59,416 bases of DNA, from IMG/VR virus record IMGVR_UViG_3300043470_000794, positions 1-59,416 of that record, one strand, 5' to 3'. The DNA is from a virus. Position 1 is the stretch's first letter. Each line of letters starts with the position of its first letter. Position numbers and translations under genes: made by a program. Positions 1 through 10,006 of the stretch are shown here, piece by piece. A model generated the notes under the pieces. The model ran no database searches. It was not told the DNA's origin and was given only the letters and a program-made list of their open reading frames with translations.

Positions 1-31
1 CCTAGACTAATTATACCTCAATAAATGATGA

Positions 32-57
32 AAGGGTCGCAGTTTCCTGCGACCCTT
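32..57 (-). terminator. terminator after the capsid gene
   Basis: An 11-bp perfect stem (AAGGGTCGCAG with CTGCGACCCTT) closes a 4-base loop just beyond the stop of the leftward capsid gene. It is GC-rich against an AT-rich background. The U-tract on the minus strand is weak, so stop efficiency is uncertain. Confidence 0.75.
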
Positions 58-71
58 CCAACGGTTATAGA

Positions 72-1124
72 TTAAGCTGTACGCACTGCATATGCAATAG
101 CGGACTTCTCTTCTAGAGCTACACCCATACGGACGTATACTGTGTACTCTACGGTATCCTTCTTAGGCTTGAACTCACGGTGAACCGTGACATCACGCTG
201 GAAGCCCCAAATACGGTTGCTTGGCAATGTCAAGTCAACGAAGTTATCTGGGTACAAAGGTACTTCAAGTACTGGCAATCCAAAGATCATGTATTGTGCT
301 CCTGCTGGACCACCGATCTGTGGAAGAACGCCATCAATTACACGGGTTGCAACCTGCTCAGGTACTGAACCAACACTGCGAAGTGCTGAGATCAATTCCT
401 GAAGATGCTTGCTATTCATGTAGAACTTTAGGTCCTGACGGCGAGCCTTGAACTTACGAGGTAGTGCATTGTACACTGCTTCGATAGCTTCAAGAGACAG
501 AGTTGCAACAGATCCATCACCTGAATCTGGAGTTGCCTCCCAGATGCTTGTCATAGTTGCAGCAGCTGCTGCAGCTTCGTGAGCACCTGTGTAAGATGTG
601 TCTAGAGTCTGACGAATGAAACCTGCCAATGTGTTATTGTAGGTACCATCGCCTGATGTTGCTGGACGACCATTGATAGCAATGTCCTCAAGATCGTTAC
701 CGAACTGAGTTGCCATCAATCTTACAATGTGATCTTCAAGTTGCTGACCTTCAATGTTGTCCTCAAGGGATTCTGTCGAAAGTTCGTAATCTAGACGGAA
801 CTTAGTTGTTGTAAGTTCGATCTTTGTAAATGCTGGAGCTGCGTTGGATCCTGTCTGCTCTGCCTGAGTTGCCTTAGCAACCAAACGTGAACCTACACGA
901 ACCTTGTCTACTTCCATTGTGTTAGCTCTCATAACTACTCTACGACCATCATTGGCGAGAACCATCTCGTCAAAAATATAGTCGATAAATTGGCGGGATT
1001 GTTCTGGATTTAGAACACCACCTGCGTCACCTGAGTTACCTTCGGCAGTCATATTGCCTGGGGATTCCAATGGAGATAGAACTGTACCGCTAGCTGCAGC
1101 CTTTTCTAAAATATTGTCGCTCAT
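72..1124 (-). CDS. major capsid protein (HK97-like)
   Basis: The 350-residue product is the likely head shell subunit. It follows portal and prohead protease in the order expected of HK97-type phages, and its length and the absence of a signal or membrane segment fit. The N-terminal 60 residues are Ser/Gly/Ala-rich and may be a delta-like segment removed by the protease. Residues 100-160 form an acidic helical stretch (STESLEDNIEGQQLEDHIV) like the E-loop/spine region of capsid proteins. The C-terminal part (EFKPKKDTVEYTVYVRMGVA) resembles the end of HK97-fold subunits. A strong hairpin follows the stop. The call rests on context and general similarity; a structure prediction would settle it. 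Confidence 0.8.
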   Translation of the reverse strand: MSDNILEKAAASGTVLSPLESPGNMTAEGNSGDAGGVLNPEQSRQFIDYIFDEMVLANDGRRVVMRANTMEVDKVRVGSRLVAKATQAEQTGSNAAPAFTKIELTTTKFRLDYELSTESLEDNIEGQQLEDHIVRLMATQFGNDLEDIAINGRPATSGDGTYNNTLAGFIRQTLDTSYTGAHEAAAAAATMTSIWEATPDSGDGSVATLSLEAIEAVYNALPRKFKARRQDLKFYMNSKHLQELISALRSVGSVPEQVATRVIDGVLPQIGGPAGAQYMIFGLPVLEVPLYPDNFVDLTLPSNRIWGFQRDVTVHREFKPKKDTVEYTVYVRMGVALEEKSAIAYAVRTA

Positions 1125-1149
1125 ATTATTTTTTCACCCACTTTTCCTT

Positions 1150-2904
1150 TTAAATTATTTCTGCGGTGCCGAGGAAGCGTCCGCCCCAAGTTGATTGGGT
1201 TTTAGTGATTGTCTTATCTGATGATTCACCAAGTTCACCAGACTTCTTTACTGCAGTATCTGCCTCTACAGACTCTACTCTTCCTGAGAGAGTTGAGAGT
1301 ACTTCTGAGATTCCTGCAAGAGCTTTATTAACCTCTGCGTATCCGCTTTCAACTTCTGCAATCTTGTCACCAAGAGCCTTTGTTACTTCTGCCACTGTTC
1401 CAGCTACTGCTGTTACAGACTCAACATTTGTTACTGTGCTCTTTGCAACGATTTCCTCTACAAAAGTCTTAACTTCGTTAAGGGCTTTCTCCAAGTCAGA
1501 TGCCTCACCATTTTCGGTGGAAGCGTCTGCCTCTGCTACATCTTCTGATGCAGCTTCTTCGACTGTTTCGATAGCTTCTTCTTCAGTTGTTTCTTCTACT
1601 ACATCGGACTTTTCAACTGCTTCTACAGATTCTTCTGCTTCAACTGCTTCAACTTCTTCAATAACTTCATCAACAACTACTTCTTCTACTACATCTGTAG
1701 TAGTTTCAATGTTTTCAGCCACTTCAACACCTCCTTCGTTGTTTTGGTTGGCAACTGACTGAGTATCAGTCTCAATTGCCTTATTTACTACCTCATTGGA
1801 TAGTAAAACTTTTGTTGGAATACCGAAAACTTTCTTCACCTTTGTGCTCCATGCTCTCAAGGTATTCATTCTATGTCCCACTCTAATATCTGTTGGTTTC
1901 CAAGAACCGTTAGACTCCTGATAAACTGTAATTGCTACAGCAGGATTTTCAGGAGTAGCGGTGATTGTTACGCTTGAATTAGGCACAACAACTTTACCAC
2001 TAGTTACTATTCTTGTAATTTTACCACGAGCTGTTCCTCCAGATGAACCCCATTGTACAAAATCGCCAACATTAAATTTTCTTTTATTTAGGTCATCCTC
2101 ATCAGCGTCAGTTTGAATGTCTGACATCTCTTCATTTTGCTCTGGATACTTGTTTGGAGTATCTTCATTTGTTACAACATTTGCTGCTTTTACCATTGCA
2201 AAAACTGCCTTAGCTGTTGAAGAATCATCTACCTCGTCAACCCAGCCAATGGTGTTTAAATCGCAATTGCAATTTGCACACTTGTGAGTTTCTTCGGATC
2301 CAGTATAGGCTAGATTATCTGCCTCACACCAAAATACATTTTGGATATTTGACTTATTAAAAATTCCATCAGCAACATTGCCATGATCTGTTTTTTGAAT
2401 AGAAAAAATATTTGCTAGTTGATTTGCTGGGGAATCAACTAGTGATAATTCTACTAGATCATAGTCTTTAATTATTCTAACTGTTTTTTGTGATTCTGCA
2501 TCAAGTACTGGTTCTGAGTCTTTTACATTTCCGCCAACTGAAAATCCAGTAAGCGTACCATCTAGGACCATTTCCCAAATATTATCTGCACCCTTTGAAA
2601 TATAAGCATCAACGTACACACCACTATATTGCTTGTTTGTTTCCATATCAAAAAAGGTTTCTGTTCTAAAGTTTACAACTTTTCCTGCTGGAATTGGCTG
2701 GTGCATTAATCGCACATTTCCTCTAAAGCTTTCAAATGCTTTACGAGATGCTTCGGATGTAATCCTGTCTCCTTGACGATCAACATTGTCAAGTGTTGCA
2801 AACCCAGATACGATTCTCTTTTCTACGTCTACCTTTGAGATAGGCATGGTCAATGTGATTTGTTGACCATTGGTAGTAAGAGAAGCTTTTTGTAAATCTA
2901 CCAT
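1150..2904 (-). CDS. prohead protease (S78-like) fused to TUDOR domain and acidic tail
   Basis: This 584-residue protein has three parts. Residues about 20-165 look like an HK97-type prohead serine protease: an HQP segment after RLM, then LTGFSVGG with the putative nucleophile Ser, then DLVELSLVDSPAN. Residues about 275-355 (NVGDFVQWGSSGG, ARGKITRI, SWKPTDIRVGHR) resemble the Hva1-TUDOR/DUF2945 fold. The rest is a very acidic Glu/Val-rich segment followed by a helical region near residue 490-560, which could act as the scaffold. A four-cysteine segment near residues 192-215 (C-E-A-D then CANCNC) could bind metal. Family S78 proteins mature the capsid; the fused modules are unusual. It lies between portal and capsid genes. 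Confidence 0.8.
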   Translation of the reverse strand: MVDLQKASLTTNGQQITLTMPISKVDVEKRIVSGFATLDNVDRQGDRITSEASRKAFESFRGNVRLMHQPIPAGKVVNFRTETFFDMETNKQYSGVYVDAYISKGADNIWEMVLDGTLTGFSVGGNVKDSEPVLDAESQKTVRIIKDYDLVELSLVDSPANQLANIFSIQKTDHGNVADGIFNKSNIQNVFWCEADNLAYTGSEETHKCANCNCDLNTIGWVDEVDDSSTAKAVFAMVKAANVVTNEDTPNKYPEQNEEMSDIQTDADEDDLNKRKFNVGDFVQWGSSGGTARGKITRIVTSGKVVVPNSSVTITATPENPAVAITVYQESNGSWKPTDIRVGHRMNTLRAWSTKVKKVFGIPTKVLLSNEVVNKAIETDTQSVANQNNEGGVEVAENIETTTDVVEEVVVDEVIEEVEAVEAEESVEAVEKSDVVEETTEEEAIETVEEAASEDVAEADASTENGEASDLEKALNEVKTFVEEIVAKSTVTNVESVTAVAGTVAEVTKALGDKIAEVESGYAEVNKALAGISEVLSTLSGRVESVEADTAVKKSGELGESSDKTITKTQSTWGGRFLGTAEII

Positions 2905-2944
2905 AGCATTTCAATTATATAACACTTTTCTTATTATAGTGTTA

Positions 2945-4507
2945 TTATTGCTGTTGTCTTCCGTCACCCTGAGTAGCTCTTGATCCAGTTCCAGTATCTG
3001 CAGCATTTGCATCTCTTTGTTGATCCCTCAACCTATTTCCAGAAGCCTGTGTTCTTTGTTCTGCTGCTTGTTGTGGCTTAAGAACAACTGGTGTGTCTCC
3101 ATCAGGAAGTTGCGACATTCCAAGTCTAGCTCTTACTTCGTTAGGCATAATAACCTGCATTCTAAGGTATCTTTCATCAATTTTTGACTGAGTGTCTTCG
3201 TCTGTAAGGGTAAGCTCGTTAAACTTTAGCTTAAACATATCTGTTTTTTCTGCAACAAGCCTATTAATGGATTTTCCAAGAGCATCTTGTTCTGGACGAC
3301 AAACCTGTTCTTTAAAGGTTTTATCTGCTTCACGAGCGTTAGCAAGAGAAATGTTTTCCATGCTTCCAATCTTTGAAATTGGAACCCTATGAGCCATTAA
3401 AATTTCGTGAATATTAGACTTTCTATAATTATTAAAGGAAGAGTCTTGAATTCCATTTTCAATTGCCTCCATTTTAACTTCGACTTTATTTCCATTTCCA
3501 TCATCTGCAGGAAGGGGAACAACAACTGTTCTATGGTTTTGTCCACGAAGATTATTAGAAAAGAAGTCAAATAGCTTCTGCTCAGCGTCTCTTGAAAGCT
3601 TCGCTCCCTTAATCCAAAAAACATATCTTGGAACAGCTTTATTTTCAAAGTATTCAAGGTTAAACTTGGAAGCAAACTCATTACCAGCCATAGCATTTTT
3701 TGCTGCAACAATTGCAGGAATTCCATAATAAGTGTTTGTTGGAGTATAGGTTTTAAGGTGAATAATTTCATTTGGACGAGGATCGTCACCAATTGGATTA
3801 GACTGACTTACGTCTTGAAAATTTCTAAAAAATACTGCTTTTCCATTTACTATCTGAACAAATCCATCACGAAGACGGCGAACACGAATAGTAGAAGCTG
3901 GGATGTGACCAATATATCCAATTTCACCAGTTGTGGTTCTACCAATTTCAAGATATCCGTTACCAGTTGATTCCTTATCAATAAGGGCTTTCATTAAAGT
4001 TGCAGTAAAAGTATCTTCGTCATTTCTTGACTCTAGCCACTCAATTGTAGATTCTCTTGCTCTATCAATTTTTTTTCTTGCACGACTTAATCTTTCTGGA
4101 TCATTAATGTCTTCAAGTGCTTGCATTACACTAAGTGATGGGTCTAGAGAATATCCAAGACCAACAACGTTTGAAACTTTTGCATTAATTGCAGCAAAGT
4201 TTGCTGCAGAAACTTCATATATTCTGGAAAGAGAATTCATGTTGTATGGAGCTTCAACGACATCAAAGATTCCGTATCCATACTTATCTGGAACTATTTG
4301 CTTTGAAGAAGATCCATCTCCAGTAAGGCTGTTGTTATCTGCCTTTTCAATCTTTCTTTTGGCAGCTCTTCTAAAATTATGGCTTAATCCAGATAGCTTC
4401 ATTACCTCATCAGCAGGTTGGTTAAAATCATCTTTAGAGGTTGTAAAGTCATTTTCTGCTTTTTTTACAGAAAGCATACTGACATCAGAGCCGTTAATTT
4501 CTTGCAT
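2945..4507 (-). CDS. portal protein
   Basis: The 520-residue product matches HK97/PBSX-type portal proteins, which form the dodecameric DNA channel at the capsid vertex and dock the terminase. Typical segments are visible: an N-terminal YEVSAANFAAINAKVSN region, a central IIHLKTYTPTNTYYGIPAI block, LMAHRVPISKIG, and a C-terminal RMQVIMPNEVRARLG-MSQLPDGD block. The C-terminal 45 residues are Gln/Arg-rich and low in complexity. The start overlaps the preceding small gene by 14 nt, which suggests translational coupling. Protease and capsid genes follow in the same direction. Confidence 0.88.
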   Translation of the reverse strand: MQEINGSDVSMLSVKKAENDFTTSKDDFNQPADEVMKLSGLSHNFRRAAKRKIEKADNNSLTGDGSSSKQIVPDKYGYGIFDVVEAPYNMNSLSRIYEVSAANFAAINAKVSNVVGLGYSLDPSLSVMQALEDINDPERLSRARKKIDRARESTIEWLESRNDEDTFTATLMKALIDKESTGNGYLEIGRTTTGEIGYIGHIPASTIRVRRLRDGFVQIVNGKAVFFRNFQDVSQSNPIGDDPRPNEIIHLKTYTPTNTYYGIPAIVAAKNAMAGNEFASKFNLEYFENKAVPRYVFWIKGAKLSRDAEQKLFDFFSNNLRGQNHRTVVVPLPADDGNGNKVEVKMEAIENGIQDSSFNNYRKSNIHEILMAHRVPISKIGSMENISLANAREADKTFKEQVCRPEQDALGKSINRLVAEKTDMFKLKFNELTLTDEDTQSKIDERYLRMQVIMPNEVRARLGMSQLPDGDTPVVLKPQQAAEQRTQASGNRLRDQQRDANAADTGTGSRATQGDGRQQQ

Positions 4508-4826
4508 TTTGAATTACCTCTCTCCAGTTTTCTGTATCTCCATAAGGAGTCAAACCTTCAGCCATTCTTTCGTGATCTTCTCTTGACTGATCATCGGATA
4601 CTCTTCCAACTCCAGGCATAAACTTTGCTTCACCTTCTGGTTTGCCCCAATAAGCAGCTGCGTCAGCTAGGGATTTCATTTTTGAAATATCATATTTTCT
4701 AGAAGGAACGTTTAGTGTATTACCACTATCATCCATAAATGGTTCGCCATTTGGCAATATCCAGACATAGATTCCATATTCTGCTTTGCTTTCTACAGCA
4801 TTTACTTTATTTTTTGTATTTGACAT
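4494..4826 (-). CDS. conserved-type hypothetical protein before portal
   Basis: A 110-residue soluble protein with no recognised domain. It has an N-terminal segment with a YGIYVWILPNGEPF strand and a charged C-terminal half (SREDHERMAEGLTPYGD). Its 3' end overlaps the portal start by 14 nt, so a head-assembly role is possible but unproven. Confidence 0.7.
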   Translation of the reverse strand: MSNTKNKVNAVESKAEYGIYVWILPNGEPFMDDSGNTLNVPSRKYDISKMKSLADAAAYWGKPEGEAKFMPGVGRVSDDQSREDHERMAEGLTPYGDTENWREVIQNARN

Positions 4827-4866
4827 ACCACCATGATACCATTTTTATAATAATTAAGCAAAGTAT

Positions 4867-7800
4867 CTAATAGTATCTAACTCTTGCTTCAATGTTTGCA
4901 GTATCTGAGTTATATGCAACATATTTTTTCTGTGTAATAATCTGACCAAATGATTGATTTGAAGAAACGGTAGATTTTAAATAATAAGTGCTTCTGTTTT
5001 GCCAACCTTCTTTTACAAAAACTACGGTTCCATCAGAAAGTGCAGTTTGCTTGGTAAGAACAAAATGTAGTTGGCTTGGGGCACCAGAATATACTACACT
5101 TGACACTTGATATATTCCATTTTGACTAGGGGTAGTTTGATTTTTTAAAAGAATATAGTCGTTTAAAACCATCTCTACCTGATCTAATTTCAATAAGTCT
5201 CTGTTGCCAAAATAGTTAAGTCTCCAGTTATTTCCTGAAACATATGTAATTGCGACATTTGTGGTTGAAGACAATCTTGGACAAAGAGATCTAGATAAGA
5301 AAGATGTTTGATTTCCAAGTTTTTGATAAATGTGCGTTCCGTCAGATGTCTCTGTGTCATTTAAAACAAAATTCATATAAGATGAACTTTGACCAACTGG
5401 AACTCTTTCTGCAATAGTTCCAAAGTAGGACTCATAAAAATAATTTATTCTTGAAGGAGCAAGGTCAGTGAGAATTACTGATATGTTATCTGCAACCCAA
5501 GACGCACCAGCATACCCCATAAACAAGTTGCTATTATATGCAATTCCAGCTGTAAATTTTATACAGAAATGATTCCAGTTGCTAAAGTTATAGGTTGCAC
5601 TGCTACTATATCTTTCTCCATTTATATATAGCTGAACGCCAGTTGGCTCTGGAGTGCCTAATGTTATGGTGTGTGAAGGTGAGGTTTCGGCTGTTCTCAA
5701 AAGCTCTACCTGACTTGCTGTTCCAGAAACATGTCTTGCAGTAAACATTACTTCATAAATTTTAGGAGTTAGGTCAGTTACGGTTAATACATCACATGGT
5801 ATTTTTATGTAAGGATTTACAGAAGATACTGTAGATCCGTTTGGCAAAACAAAGCTTGCATTACTCCAAGCACCACCAACGGGAACTCCAGTAAAAAAAG
5901 ACCTATGCAAGTCTGTTGTTTGTTCTACTTCTGGGAGAAGTAAAAATGGATGATTCACGCTATTACTATATCCAGAAAAATATTTAATATTTGATCCAGG
6001 AGAACTATCATTTACTTCTACATAGTTTTTTGAAGACTCTACTCCAACTGGATATGTATAAATTCTAAAATGATCAATATGACCAGGTGTATTATTTGCA
6101 TCAGTTGAATAAAGAGTTCCAGAAACTAAGTACTGAAGTTCTTGTGCTTTTACTGTACTCGTTATACCATATGGAATTCTTAATAAATTAATATCCTTGT
6201 TAGTCTCAATGGCTGTTACTACATTATCTACTATTTTATTTAACGTATAGGTAATTTCTGAACAGTTAGATCCAATATCAACCTTCGGAGCAAGTTTTAT
6301 GTCTCCAACAGTTTTATCAAACGCCTCCATTCCAACTAATTCAAGTAGGCTTAGTGTTAGGTTAAATGTTCCTTTTGTAGCAATAGAAATTTTTCTAGTT
6401 TCTGGGTTAACATAAAGTTGATACAAGTTAGGTACTTTTTTAGTTGGATATGAAGCCCAGTTTGCTGTAACAGAAGTTGAGTCATATATATCAACTTGTT
6501 CTAAACCGCCATCAAATCTTCCAGTTTGCTCTTTTTCTATATTTGTTGGTGAAGTTTTTCCAAAAAATATTGGATATGTGCCAAATCTTATGTATGAGTT
6601 TTGAATTGGAAAAATATTACAATCTGTAATTGTTCCAGTAGAACCGTTTCCAAGAGAATCGTTAACCCTAATGGAAACATCTTTTCCATTTTTAGCAAGA
6701 GAAACAAAAAAGTCACTGGAAGAAGATCCTATTTCTTGCGTAAGCAAAGTGGTCTCTGATCCATTTTCTTCTTTATATTTTACGGTTACAGTTTTATTTA
6801 CAATTAAGACGCTAATGTATTTTGTATTTAAAGATTTTGATCCTATATACATAAGTTGCTGTTCTTCTGTTGTAGAGTGACCAGAAAGCAATTTAAACTT
6901 AGCTTCAATTTTTTTTGTTTCACCTAAAGTTATTGATTCATGGTCTGCTACTTCTAAATAAGTGTATCCATTACTAGGAAAAACCACATATCCAGAAGAA
7001 GATATCATATTTTCTTCTTGTAGTTGTGAATCATCTGACGAAAGAACTAAAGATTGATTATTAAAATTAAGTGTAGATAGCCCATCATTGTTTGACAACG
7101 TATTATAGTCTAAATAGTTTATTTGTTTTATTGGTGCTGTAAGTTGAAGATTTGTTTCATAGCTTACACCACCAGCACTCTTTATTAAATATTTTGGTAC
7201 ATCATATCCCAAACCATAGACGTAGTGTCTTTTTGCTACTGAGGAGCCTAATGCCTGTGCATAAATAGCAACAGTGTCGTAAGATATATTATCAAAATAC
7301 GGTGAGGAGCTATTCATTCTATCTGGAAAAAGGAAATCTATTGTTCTTGTTTGTGCTGCTCCAAATATTTCTTCAGTTATTGTTGTTTTTGATCCAGCAA
7401 CACCATTAACAAACAATTGAATTGAACCAGCATCATAAACAACTAAAACATGAAGGGGAGTATTCCATTCTCTGACGTGGACAGAAGACTCAAAAACTTT
7501 AAATCCAGAATCCCCTATCTTGAAAACTAAATAGTCTAAATCTCTAACATAAAGACCAGACAAGGAGTTTCCAGAAACCCCAACAATTTTAGACTCACCT
7601 AATCTTGATGTTGGTCCAGAAGAAAGAGATTTTGTAGGAATTGAAAGATTCATCCAAAACTCTAAAGAATAAAAGTTTCCTCTAGTTGATGAAGAAAATT
7701 TTCCCAAAGATGGTATACTAAAAATTTTATTATTTGATGAATAATTTTCAGTATAAGATCCATTATTTTGAATACAAGCTATTCCACCATATGTAATTGG

Positions 7801-7947
7801 TACGGCTGATCTTGAAAAAGTAAAAGCTGTTCCATTGTACGCAGAATCACTTACAAATGGATCTGACTTTACAGTAGTTCCTGTGTTCATGTTTAGATCC
7901 CAGAACACCTCTGGGGAATCTTTTAATATAAGAGCAGAATATGACAT
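4867..7947 (-). CDS. large structural protein with LamG/concanavalin-like domains
   Basis: The 1026-residue protein appears to be a virion surface or tail protein. Residues about 85-240 carry a LamG/concanavalin-A-like pattern (YSLEFWMNL, then LHVLVVYDAGSIQLFVNG, then DNISYDTVAIY), and related beta-sandwich patterns recur around residues 340-480 and 740-830 (VQLYINGERYSS, WNHFCIKFTAG). Such folds commonly bind sugars. The C-terminus has a strand-rich segment (LLKNQTTPSQNGIYQVSS) resembling fibre-tip repeats. It starts 16 nt after the nrdJ stop and may share its transcript. No transmembrane segment is seen. Confidence 0.72.
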   Translation of the reverse strand: MSYSALILKDSPEVFWDLNMNTGTTVKSDPFVSDSAYNGTAFTFSRSAVPITYGGIACIQNNGSYTENYSSNNKIFSIPSLGKFSSSTRGNFYSLEFWMNLSIPTKSLSSGPTSRLGESKIVGVSGNSLSGLYVRDLDYLVFKIGDSGFKVFESSVHVREWNTPLHVLVVYDAGSIQLFVNGVAGSKTTITEEIFGAAQTRTIDFLFPDRMNSSSPYFDNISYDTVAIYAQALGSSVAKRHYVYGLGYDVPKYLIKSAGGVSYETNLQLTAPIKQINYLDYNTLSNNDGLSTLNFNNQSLVLSSDDSQLQEENMISSSGYVVFPSNGYTYLEVADHESITLGETKKIEAKFKLLSGHSTTEEQQLMYIGSKSLNTKYISVLIVNKTVTVKYKEENGSETTLLTQEIGSSSSDFFVSLAKNGKDVSIRVNDSLGNGSTGTITDCNIFPIQNSYIRFGTYPIFFGKTSPTNIEKEQTGRFDGGLEQVDIYDSTSVTANWASYPTKKVPNLYQLYVNPETRKISIATKGTFNLTLSLLELVGMEAFDKTVGDIKLAPKVDIGSNCSEITYTLNKIVDNVVTAIETNKDINLLRIPYGITSTVKAQELQYLVSGTLYSTDANNTPGHIDHFRIYTYPVGVESSKNYVEVNDSSPGSNIKYFSGYSNSVNHPFLLLPEVEQTTDLHRSFFTGVPVGGAWSNASFVLPNGSTVSSVNPYIKIPCDVLTVTDLTPKIYEVMFTARHVSGTASQVELLRTAETSPSHTITLGTPEPTGVQLYINGERYSSSATYNFSNWNHFCIKFTAGIAYNSNLFMGYAGASWVADNISVILTDLAPSRINYFYESYFGTIAERVPVGQSSSYMNFVLNDTETSDGTHIYQKLGNQTSFLSRSLCPRLSSTTNVAITYVSGNNWRLNYFGNRDLLKLDQVEMVLNDYILLKNQTTPSQNGIYQVSSVVYSGAPSQLHFVLTKQTALSDGTVVFVKEGWQNRSTYYLKSTVSSNQSFGQIITQKKYVAYNSDTANIEARVRYY

Positions 7948-7963
7948 AAGAACCTCTTATACA

Positions 7964-9907
7964 TTATACAGGTTTAGCGGTACCAAAATCACTTATATCA
8001 CAAGCACCTGCAACACAAGCAAGATCCTGAACACTTGTAGTTCCATCAAATGTTTCATAAATCTCTAGCCATTTCCAATCAAGATCTGATGGGGTTTCTG
8101 AAACAAGAACATTATATTCTTCTTTTGATATTTCTTGATATGGAGCTTGTTGATAGGTATGCTCTGAATAAGGCAAGAATGAAACTCCTGACATCTCATC
8201 AATATGATCGTAGACCCAAGCACCAACTGCCATCCATTCATTTTCCTTTACAGAAATAGTAATAGAAGGCTTATGCTCTGCCCAGTGACGCTGATAAGCT
8301 AACCAAATATCTAAATGTTCAATTGCGGTTAGATTCTCACGAAGCGTTGCACCTTCTGGTGCAGCAATTGGAAAAGTGAAAACCATTGTATCGTTTGGCT
8401 TCATTACATCTGGTTCATGCTTAATACCCATGTCAACAAGAAATGCTGTAATTGGATCTTTCATGTCTCCACGAATAGTACGAGCATATTGCTGTGAGTG
8501 CCAAGGATGCATACCAGACGAAGAATTAACTAACTGAGAAACGGTTCCTGAAGGCTTGACACAAGTAATTGCTGCTGCTTGATTAATTCCAATTTCCTTT
8601 GCCCATTTTTCATTTACCTTTACCGAATGCTCACGCAAAGCATCTAGCCACTCTGCTAATTTGTCCATACCTTCAGAACCGTTAAGAACTCTATGAGAAA
8701 GCTGACCAGTTAAAGAAACACCAAGTAATCTTTCTTCTTCAGAATTCTTTTGCCAAATTTTACGAAGGTACTTAAATCTAGTAAATGTTGATTGTACTGT
8801 TCCAAGAATAGTTGCAATTTCAACTTTTGCTTTTAGATCTTCCAAGGTATCTGTATCACGAACGACTACTTCTGTTAGGTTACAAAATTGATATGGACGC
8901 AAAATAATTTCTGAACATGGATTGGTTCCAAAATCTACTGTAGAGTCTCTACGACCATTTTTTGCTGCAACTCTTTGTGCTGCTTCACGACTAAAGATTC
9001 CACGCTCTCCAGACTTTGAGTCATATAGGGCTTTCCATTCATCCATAAACACTTCCATTGTTGGACGAGTGCTATATACCGCTGAGTTGTTTGCAAGAGC
9101 TCTTTGACCTGAGTACTCCCACCAAGAGCCAGACTTTGCTGCTGCCATATTTCTATCTTCAAGATCTGATAGTGAGATCATTGCTGAACGGCGGACACCA
9201 CCAACAACTACAACTTCTGCAATCTTACACATGATGTCGTGTGCTTCTAGTGGAGTTAACTTTCTACCTGCTGCACTCTTAATAAGAGCAACAGAAAACT
9301 TAAATAATCTATCTAGTGGATCTGGACCAGAAGCACGACCACCAAATGTTTTTAGACGAGCACCTGCAGGACGAACCTGTGACATATCCCATGTTGGAAC
9401 TTGACCTTGCCAAAGTAATGCAAGAAGTTCTTTTAAGGATCTAGCCCAACCAGCCTTAGAGTCTTCTACAACGATTACAGAACTGGTGGTCTCAAAGTGT
9501 TCTGAAACTTCTGGAAGCTGATTTACATATCTTGACTCAACAGAATAACCAACACCAGTTCCACACATAAGGATATACATTGCTTCATCAAAAGATCGTA
9601 GACTATCTACTGGCATGTAAGCACAATTGTAGATGCAGGTATTATCACGTTCTAAGGCAGGTCCTGCCGTCATAAAGGCTCTCATTGATGGCATAACATC
9701 AGTTTTTAAAATAGCCTCTGAGATTTGATTCTTTATCTTATCAGACATCTTATAATTACTGTGTCTATCTAGAGCATCAAAGATATAGTCTGAATAGCGA
9801 GCAACTGTTTCGTCCCAGTTTTCTCTTCTATTTTCTTGTTCCATCCACCTCGCATAACGTGTTTTATGAATTACTTGCTGATATGCGGTAGGCAATGAAA
9901 CTGACAT
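7964..9907 (-). CDS. nrdJ: adenosylcobalamin-dependent class II ribonucleotide reductase
   Basis: This 647-residue enzyme would reduce ribonucleotides to deoxyribonucleotides with adenosylcobalamin and without oxygen. Family hallmarks are visible: the TNPCSEIILRPYQFCNL active-site segment, MCGTGVGYSVE near residue 115, VKPSGTVSQL, and a C-terminal cysteine pair spaced C-x4-C (CVAGAC) like the redox pair of monomeric class II enzymes. It is somewhat short compared with the roughly 740-residue Lactobacillus enzyme. A good promoter and a 5' hairpin lie just upstream. A thioredoxin gene at 49.3-49.6 kb could regenerate it. The host must supply or scavenge B12. Confidence 0.93.
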   Translation of the reverse strand: MSVSLPTAYQQVIHKTRYARWMEQENRRENWDETVARYSDYIFDALDRHSNYKMSDKIKNQISEAILKTDVMPSMRAFMTAGPALERDNTCIYNCAYMPVDSLRSFDEAMYILMCGTGVGYSVESRYVNQLPEVSEHFETTSSVIVVEDSKAGWARSLKELLALLWQGQVPTWDMSQVRPAGARLKTFGGRASGPDPLDRLFKFSVALIKSAAGRKLTPLEAHDIMCKIAEVVVVGGVRRSAMISLSDLEDRNMAAAKSGSWWEYSGQRALANNSAVYSTRPTMEVFMDEWKALYDSKSGERGIFSREAAQRVAAKNGRRDSTVDFGTNPCSEIILRPYQFCNLTEVVVRDTDTLEDLKAKVEIATILGTVQSTFTRFKYLRKIWQKNSEEERLLGVSLTGQLSHRVLNGSEGMDKLAEWLDALREHSVKVNEKWAKEIGINQAAAITCVKPSGTVSQLVNSSSGMHPWHSQQYARTIRGDMKDPITAFLVDMGIKHEPDVMKPNDTMVFTFPIAAPEGATLRENLTAIEHLDIWLAYQRHWAEHKPSITISVKENEWMAVGAWVYDHIDEMSGVSFLPYSEHTYQQAPYQEISKEEYNVLVSETPSDLDWKWLEIYETFDGTTSVQDLACVAGACDISDFGTAKPV

Positions 9908-9934
9908 TTTTACTCCAAAATTTTATAAGATTAT

Positions 9935-9950
9935 CCTCCTGAATGGGAGG
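9935..9950 (-). promoter_or_regulatory. 5' hairpin in the nrdJ leader
   Basis: CCTCC and GGAGG form a 5-bp stem with a 6-base loop. By the promoter position the transcript would begin about two bases before it, so it is a 5'-terminal hairpin and may stabilise the mRNA. It is too small to be a cobalamin riboswitch. Confidence 0.5.
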
Positions 9951-9958
9951 TAGATACT

Positions 9959-9987
9959 ATTGTACCTGACGTATCGTTAATGGTCAA
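9959..9987 (-). promoter_or_regulatory. promoter for nrdJ
   Basis: On the minus strand a TTGACC -35 box (9982-9987) and a TACAAT -10 box (9959-9964) are separated by exactly 17 nt. This is a good match to a housekeeping-sigma promoter and lies about 50 nt before the nrdJ start. Confidence 0.72.
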
Positions 9988-10006
9988 CTCAGGGTAGAAT
10001 TGTTAG

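Noticed and set aside
1166-1762. A 198-codon rightward frame
   Set aside because: It is antisense to the low-complexity acidic tail of the protease gene; Ser/Thr-rich translation is the mirror of Glu/Val codons.
9908-9958. Cobalamin riboswitch before nrdJ
   Set aside because: The leader is only about 45 nt and holds just one small hairpin, far too short for the B12 aptamer.
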